From Spirochaetia bacterium (GTDB taxonomy: Bacteria > Spirochaetota > Spirochaetia > CADAEX01), in NCBI GenBank assembly GCA_024402405.1, contig JAKSTW010000016.1, forward strand, positions 1 to 35,572: a stretch of 35,572 nt of DNA, read 5' to 3'. Positions 31,088 through 35,572 of this stretch are shown piece by piece; positions within the stretch are counted from its first letter, which is position 1, and each line of letters opens with the position of its first letter. The notes under the pieces are model-generated. The model did not search any database, was not told the DNA's origin, and saw nothing but the letters and a program-made list of their open reading frames with translations. The position numbers and the translations under genes are program-made.

Positions 31088-32128
31088 ATGAACGCTGAAA
31101 ATAATTTTATAATTGAAAGCTCTCCTCATTTACACCATCCTGATTCCACAGCCAGGATCATGCTTGATGTTATCATCGCACTGATTCCTGCAGGTATCTG
31201 GGGTATATTTGTATTCGGATTTAGAGCTGTTGCTGTTCTGGCTGTCTCCATCATCGGAGCTGTCCTGGGCGAATATCTGATGAACAAGGTTTTCAAAAGA
31301 TTTACTCTTTCTGATTTCACCGCTGTTCTTACTGGTCTTCTGGTTGGCTATAACATGCCTCCTGCAGTTCCGCTGTTTATTCCATTTGTCGCATCACTCT
31401 TTGCCATCATCATTGTTAAATGGACATTCGGCGGTCTGGGAAATAACTGGATGAACCCTGCTCTCGGTGGAAGACTCTTTGTATTCTTCTCCTGGACAGG
31501 TATGATGACAAAATGGTCTGCACCTTGCACAAAAGCATTCCCTGATGCTATCGGAGGTGCTTCTCCACTGGGATTCGTAAAGACAGGTATGATGGATTTC
31601 ACAGGATCTGTAAGCGGACCTGTCGAGTATATGCATCAGCAGGGATATCCGCTGAATGGATATATGGATCTGTTCCTTGGTAACTGCTCCGGATGTATCG
31701 GTGAGGTTTCAGCACTTCTCCTTATCATTGGCGGTCTCTACCTCCTTTACAGAAAAGTTATCACATGGGAAATTCCTGTATGTTATCTTGTTTCTTTCTC
31801 ACTGTTCATCTGGATTTTCGGCGGACTTAAATTCAATGGAAATCTTTTTACAGGTGATGTGCTCTTCAACCTCCTTTCCGGTGGTCTGATGCTGGGTGCT
31901 ATCTTCATGGCAACAGATATGGTAACTTCACCTCTCACATCAAAGGGACAGATCATCTTCGGTATCGGATGTGGTTTCCTCACATTCCTTATCAGAGTTT
32001 ACGGTTCTTTCCCGGAAGGTGTCTCACTGGCAATCGTTCTTATGAACATGGTTGTTCCTCTGATTGACAAATTCAGCCATCCAAGAGTATTTGGTGTGGA
32101 GCCTGCAAAGAAGGGGGCAAAAAAATGA
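31088..32128 (+). CDS. rnfD: Rnf complex membrane subunit RnfD
   Basis: The integral membrane subunit carries covalent flavin. 346 residues from ATG 31088, with GAAGGG just upstream; a TTG at 31082 in a TTGA overlap is an alternative. About ten hydrophobic segments are visible, with NWMNPALGGRLF and the C-terminal TDMVTSPLTSKGQIIFGIG typical of the RnfD/NqrB family. The flavinylation motif reads DAIGGAS, so the acceptor would be serine S159 rather than the usual threonine. It overlaps rnfG by four bases. Confidence 0.95.
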   Translation: MNAENNFIIESSPHLHHPDSTARIMLDVIIALIPAGIWGIFVFGFRAVAVLAVSIIGAVLGEYLMNKVFKRFTLSDFTAVLTGLLVGYNMPPAVPLFIPFVASLFAIIIVKWTFGGLGNNWMNPALGGRLFVFFSWTGMMTKWSAPCTKAFPDAIGGASPLGFVKTGMMDFTGSVSGPVEYMHQQGYPLNGYMDLFLGNCSGCIGEVSALLLIIGGLYLLYRKVITWEIPVCYLVSFSLFIWIFGGLKFNGNLFTGDVLFNLLSGGLMLGAIFMATDMVTSPLTSKGQIIFGIGCGFLTFLIRVYGSFPEGVSLAIVLMNMVVPLIDKFSHPRVFGVEPAKKGAKK

Positions 32129-32682
32129 TTAAGACTGTAATTTCAATTGCTCTTAGACTTATGATCATCTGTCTTGTTGCAGCTGGTGCGCTGGCATATG
32201 TAAACGGAATCACAGCACCACAGGTTGCTGCTTCCAAGGCACAGGCTGAGCTGGATGCGCTTTCTGTCATCAACCAGGCTGGTACTATCGGTAAAAAGGT
32301 TGAAGGTGACGGAGCTGGAGTAAACTATTATTTCCCTGTTACTGACAACGGAACAGTTACAAACTATATCCTGAGCCTCAAGAGCCAGGGATATGGCGGA
32401 GACCTGATCATCCTTGCCAACTTCAAGGCAAATGGCGAGATCATCGATGCAAAGCTTATGGAAGATGCAGAGACTCCTGGACTTGGAAAGAAGGCTGAGG
32501 AATCTTGGTATATGAACAAATTCAAGGGAACAGGTGCTTCTACTCCGGTTCCTGTAAAGAAAACAATGCTTGCTGCTGCTGATGCTGATGTGATCAGTGG
32601 TGCCACAATCACATTTACAGGAGTTTCAAAGGCTCTTGAATATGGCAGTGACTTTGCTAAAAAATTAGGAGGCCAGCAGTGA
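32125..32682 (+). CDS. rnfG: Rnf complex subunit RnfG
   Basis: A single N-terminal membrane anchor (about 4-27) precedes an extracytoplasmic FMN-binding domain; 185 residues in all. The covalent FMN motif DVISGAT near residue 155 ends in the expected threonine. YGGDLIILANF and ETPGLGKKAEE are also family patterns. It starts with ATG 32125, overlapping the rnfD stop. The ribosome-binding site for rnfE (TTAGGAGG, 32665-32672) lies in its last codons. Confidence 0.96.
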   Translation: MIKTVISIALRLMIICLVAAGALAYVNGITAPQVAASKAQAELDALSVINQAGTIGKKVEGDGAGVNYYFPVTDNGTVTNYILSLKSQGYGGDLIILANFKANGEIIDAKLMEDAETPGLGKKAEESWYMNKFKGTGASTPVPVKKTMLAAADADVISGATITFTGVSKALEYGSDFAKKLGGQQ

Positions 32683-33275
32683 TTAAGGAATTCACAAAGG
32701 GTCTTTTTAAGGAAAACCCAATTTTCGTTATTGCACTCGGTCTTTGTCCTACATTGGCAACCTCAACAATGGTTATCAATGCATTGGGTATGGGTGCCGG
32801 TGTAATTTTCGTACTTGTCTGCTCAAACATTTTTATCTCTCTGCTGAAGGATTTCATTCCTGATACAGTCAGAATTCCTGCTTACATCGTTGTTATTGCG
32901 GCATTTGTAACAATCGTGCAGATGGTTATGGAAGCTTACTGCCCGGCACTTTATGCTGCCCTGGGTGTATTCGTACCACTTATCGTTGTAAACTGTATCA
33001 TTCTCGGACGTGCTGAGGCATTCGCCAACAAGAACAAGGTTCTCCCTTCAATTCTTGATGGTCTTGGAATGGGTATCGGTTTCACAATAAGCCTTACTCT
33101 CATCGCTCTTATCAGAGAGGTGCTGGGTTCCGGTACAATCACACTTCCTGGTTGTGTGATCACAGTTCCTGGTATCTCACTTGCTCCGATCAGAGTCATA
33201 GCTTTCCCAGCTGGTGCGCTTCTGGTTCTCGGACTTCTGAGAGCATATTTCCAGCATCGTTCAATCAAGAAATAA
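32679..33275 (+). CDS. rnfE: Rnf complex membrane subunit RnfE
   Basis: The 198-residue integral membrane protein has six hydrophobic segments. It has the N-terminal FKENPIFVIALGLCPTLATS motif with its conserved cysteine, and IVVNCIILGRAEAFA in the second half, which carries the second conserved cysteine. RnfE and RnfA are homologous and face opposite sides of the membrane, holding an Fe-S centre between them. It starts at GTG 32679 in a GTGA overlap with the rnfG stop. Confidence 0.96.
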   Translation: MIKEFTKGLFKENPIFVIALGLCPTLATSTMVINALGMGAGVIFVLVCSNIFISLLKDFIPDTVRIPAYIVVIAAFVTIVQMVMEAYCPALYAALGVFVPLIVVNCIILGRAEAFANKNKVLPSILDGLGMGIGFTISLTLIALIREVLGSGTITLPGCVITVPGISLAPIRVIAFPAGALLVLGLLRAYFQHRSIKK

Positions 33276-33286
33276 GGAGTTAAAAA

Positions 33287-33877
33287 ATGACATTTATTGC
33301 AATTATCATTACATATGTTTTTATTAACAACTTTATTCTGAACCAGTTCATGGGAATGTGTCCTTTCATCGGAGTTTCCAAGGACTATGAGTCTGCTGTG
33401 GGAATGGGTTTTGCAGTAACATTCGTAACCAGTGTCGCATCACTGGCAACATGGTGTGTTCAGCACTTCCTGCTTATTCCTTTCGGACTCACATACCTCC
33501 AGACAATTACATTCATTCTTGTAATTGCAGCTCTGGTTCAGTTCGTAGAAATGGTAGTACACAAGGTTTCACCTTCACTGTATAAATCATTGGGTATTTT
33601 CCTCCCACTTATCACAACAAACTGTGCTGTACTTGGTATCGCACTTATTGCTGTAGGTAAGAACTACAATGCTCTTGAAAGCTTTGTTGCCGGCCTTGCT
33701 GCTGGTCTTGGATTCCTTCTTGCGATCGTCCTTATGTCATGCATCAGAGAGAGACTTGCTGATGAAGACATTCCTAAGGCATTCAAAGGTGCTCCAATTG
33801 CTTTCATCACAGCAAGCCTCATGGCTCTGGCATTCATGGCATTTGATGCTGCATTGTTGAATAATTTGATTGGTTGA
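33287..33877 (+). CDS. rnfA: Rnf complex membrane subunit RnfA
   Basis: The 196-residue integral membrane protein is homologous to RnfE, with NNFILNQFMGMCPFIGVSKD at the N-terminus and LPLITTNCAVLGIAL in the second half. The conserved cysteines of both halves are present. Six hydrophobic segments are visible. The ribosome-binding site AAGGAG lies before ATG 33287. Confidence 0.96.
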   Translation: MTFIAIIITYVFINNFILNQFMGMCPFIGVSKDYESAVGMGFAVTFVTSVASLATWCVQHFLLIPFGLTYLQTITFILVIAALVQFVEMVVHKVSPSLYKSLGIFLPLITTNCAVLGIALIAVGKNYNALESFVAGLAAGLGFLLAIVLMSCIRERLADEDIPKAFKGAPIAFITASLMALAFMAFDAALLNNLIG

Positions 33878-33890
33878 TCGGGGTAATTAA

Positions 33891-34706
33891 ATGGTACAGA
33901 ATATTATTTATGCTTGTGTGATCGTAACAGTTCTCGGTGGTATTTTTGCTGCCGGACTGGCTATCGCTTCAAAGTTTTTCGCAGTTAAGAAAGATGAGAA
34001 ACTGGAGGCTCTCGAGGGAGCTCTTCCAGGATATAACTGTGGTTCCTGTGGATATGCAGGCTGTTCAGGTTATGCTGAGGCAATTTTCAATGGTTCTGCC
34101 ACTGAATTGACAAAATGTGCTCCTGGCGCTGCTAAGTCTGCTGCCAAGATTGCTGAGATCATGGGTGTTACACTGGATCTTTCAGCTGAGAAGATGGTTG
34201 CTCATGTTCATTGCCGCGGAGGTAATGAAGAGGCAGTCAAAGCTATGAATTATCAGGGTATCAAAGACTGTAACGCTGCGTTTGCAATGTTCCAGGGATA
34301 TAAGGCATGTAAATATGGTTGTCTTGGATTCGGCAGCTGTATGAAAGTATGTCCTGCCGGTGCTATCAGCAAGGCATCCAATGGTCTTGTTGAGGTTGAC
34401 AAGGACAAATGTATCTCTTGTGGTGCCTGTGTTAAGGTATGTCCTACAAAGGCTATGAAGCTGATTCCTTATTCCGCATCCCATATTGTGGCTTGTAACT
34501 CACATGATAAGGGACCTGCTGTCAAGAAGGCTTGCAAAGTAGGTTGTATCGGCTGCAAGATGTGCGAAAAGAAGTCACCTGAAGGCGGCTTTGTAGTAGA
34601 CAAGTTCCTTGCTTCCATTGATTACACAAAGACTGGCGACAGAACCGCAGCTTGCGAGGGATGTCCATCTAAGTGTATTGTTGATTTGACTAAAGCTTCC
34701 AAATAA
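33891..34706 (+). CDS. rnfB: Rnf complex ferredoxin-like subunit RnfB
   Basis: The electron-entry subunit accepts electrons from reduced ferredoxin. A single N-terminal membrane helix (about 5-27) is followed by a four-cysteine cluster domain (LPGYNCGSCGYAGCSGYAEA and a later cysteine). Ferredoxin-type motifs then follow: GFGSCMKVCPAGAI, CISCGACVKVCPTKAM and a third cysteine-rich block CKVGCIGCKMCEKKSP. Cysteines continue to CEGCPSKC at the C-terminus. At 271 residues this is the long, multi-cluster clostridial-type RnfB rather than the ~190-residue proteobacterial one. It is last in the Rnf operon; the next gene begins 19 bases on without a terminator. Confidence 0.96.
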   Translation: MVQNIIYACVIVTVLGGIFAAGLAIASKFFAVKKDEKLEALEGALPGYNCGSCGYAGCSGYAEAIFNGSATELTKCAPGAAKSAAKIAEIMGVTLDLSAEKMVAHVHCRGGNEEAVKAMNYQGIKDCNAAFAMFQGYKACKYGCLGFGSCMKVCPAGAISKASNGLVEVDKDKCISCGACVKVCPTKAMKLIPYSASHIVACNSHDKGPAVKKACKVGCIGCKMCEKKSPEGGFVVDKFLASIDYTKTGDRTAACEGCPSKCIVDLTKASK

Positions 34707-34724
34707 CCCAGCATTGGAGTTTTC

Positions 34725-35572
34725 TTGAAGCTTATAATAGGATTGTCCGGAAATCTGCCACCGCATATTTCCGGCAATTCTTTTGATTCCGACTATCAGT
34801 CAGTCTACCGTCCTTATTTTCAGATCCTTTATCAATATCCTGCAATATCATCTGTCATTTATTTTTCAGGTATCTGGTACCAGTGGTTTCAGAAGAATCA
34901 TCCTGAGGTGATAACACTTCTCTCTGAGATGGCCAGAAAACGTAAACAGCTGGAGTTTATCGGCGGAGGTTTTTATGAGCCTGTCCTTTCCATAATCTCA
35001 AGTCAGGATCGGGTTGGACAGATGGATGAGCTGAATACTCTCATACGGCAGTATTTCGGCAAACGGCCGAGAGGTTGCGTGCTTATTGATAACAGCTGGG
35101 ACAATTCGCTGATAGCCAATCTCCATAATTCAGGTATAGACTATATATTCATGGACCGGGATGCTCTGTCAGGATCATCCAGGAGAAAAACACCAGATTA
35201 CTGTCTTTCTGTTACGGAAGATCAGGGAAAGCTGGTGACTGTTTTTCCTGTTTCCGGCTTGCTTTTCAACAAGGCCACTGAACTTTCACCTGAAGAATTT
35301 GCGGCATATCTTTCAAAGGTAAAATCAGCAGATGGGGCAGTTACCCTTATGTTTGATGCTGATATCCTGAAAAAACTGGGATTCCAGTGGCTGAATGATT
35401 TTTTCAAGATTATCTCCCAGGATAAGAATCTTGAGATAAGTTTTCCATCACAGATCGTCGGAACATTTCCTGCCGGAAAAGAATTTTTTTCAAGCAGCCT
35501 GCAGTTCAAAAACAGAATTCTGGATTCTCAGGAATCTTATAATTTGTACTGCAAGATGATTTTTGTGCAGAA
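34725..35572 (+). CDS. GH57-like (alpha-amylase/4-alpha-glucanotransferase family) protein, degenerate active site, partial
   Basis: Open to the right edge, 282 residues visible. The start is TTG 34725 with GGAG at 34716-34719. It follows the GH57 barrel: YRPYFQILYQYP, IYFSGIWYQWF, QLEFIGGGFYEPVLS and a SGIDYIFMDRD segment. However, the first GH57 motif (usually HNHQP) is GNLPPH here. The nucleophile position (glutamate in the usual TERVW region) is aspartate D122 in LIDNSWDNSL. The later DGEKFG-type motif is also altered (FDADILKKLGFQW). A glucan-binding or regulatory role is more likely than normal catalysis (inference). The missing C-terminal half could change this view. Confidence 0.8.
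   Translation, partial: MKLIIGLSGNLPPHISGNSFDSDYQSVYRPYFQILYQYPAISSVIYFSGIWYQWFQKNHPEVITLLSEMARKRKQLEFIGGGFYEPVLSIISSQDRVGQMDELNTLIRQYFGKRPRGCVLIDNSWDNSLIANLHNSGIDYIFMDRDALSGSSRRKTPDYCLSVTEDQGKLVTVFPVSGLLFNKATELSPEEFAAYLSKVKSADGAVTLMFDADILKKLGFQWLNDFFKIISQDKNLEISFPSQIVGTFPAGKEFFSSSLQFKNRILDSQESYNLYCKMIFVQ

Overview
The window reads as a chromosomal segment of a spirochaete, most likely Treponema-like. Three things point there. (i) The gene order rimP-nusA-infB-rbfA-truB-ribF-rpsO-pnp-(M16 peptidase)-dut-lptF-lptG-tgt-murJ matches the nusA-infB-rbfA-truB-rpsO-pnp-...-tgt-mviN order I recall from Borrelia burgdorferi. (ii) GreA is a ~900-residue protein with a long repeat-rich N-terminal part, as in spirochaetes. 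(iii) A clostridial-type Rnf complex is present. Base composition is moderate but patchy: a few genes (the FliD-like gene, a 136-residue exported protein) are clearly AT-richer than their neighbours. The species assignment is inference.

Layout. Positions 1-5866 (minus strand): a zinc-ribbon/short-chain-dehydrogenase fusion, an AEC-family permease, an RluA/RluC-type pseudouridine synthase, a FliD-like protein with an N-terminal export signal, and a P-loop protein that runs off the left edge. Positions 5940-22786 (plus strand): comF, then a long translation, RNA-metabolism and envelope gene run from rimP to murJ, preceded by a consensus promoter and an intrinsic terminator inside its leader. 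Positions 22811-23375: a monocistronic, AT-rich exported protein with its own promoter and terminator, facing the bidirectional terminator of the next unit. Positions 23398-28413 (minus strand): a TPR protein plus giant GreA under a strong promoter, and sfsA plus a Pr6Pr membrane protein. Positions 28537-35572 (plus strand): a divergent PAP2 protein, an exported unknown, the six-gene rnfCDGEAB operon, and the 5' part of a GH57-like gene whose catalytic residues look lost. There are no tRNA or rRNA genes, insertion sequences or CRISPR arrays that I can see, and no gene-free stretch above 300 bases (the longest gaps are about 120-130 bases).

How the genes work together. The central block couples ribosome maturation (RimP, RbfA), initiation (IF2), transcription (NusA), tRNA modification (TruB, Tgt), RNA decay (PNPase) and envelope assembly (LptF/LptG, MurJ). 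Many joints are 4-base start/stop overlaps (ATGA, TTGA, GTGA), implying translational coupling. Rnf would couple ferredoxin:NAD+ electron transfer to an ion gradient.

Most notable reading result: five genes that lack a Shine-Dalgarno sequence (P-loop gene, pseudouridine synthase, SDR gene, dut, Pr6Pr gene) each have a -10-like hexamer TANNNT separated from the ATG by exactly six bases. This is the geometry expected for leaderless mRNAs. It also fixes several otherwise ambiguous start codons. Other points worth a second look are the export-signal FliD, the SDR lacking its catalytic tyrosine, a terminator in the rimP-nusA leader, a C-terminal zinc ribbon on NusA, and the degenerate GH57 protein.
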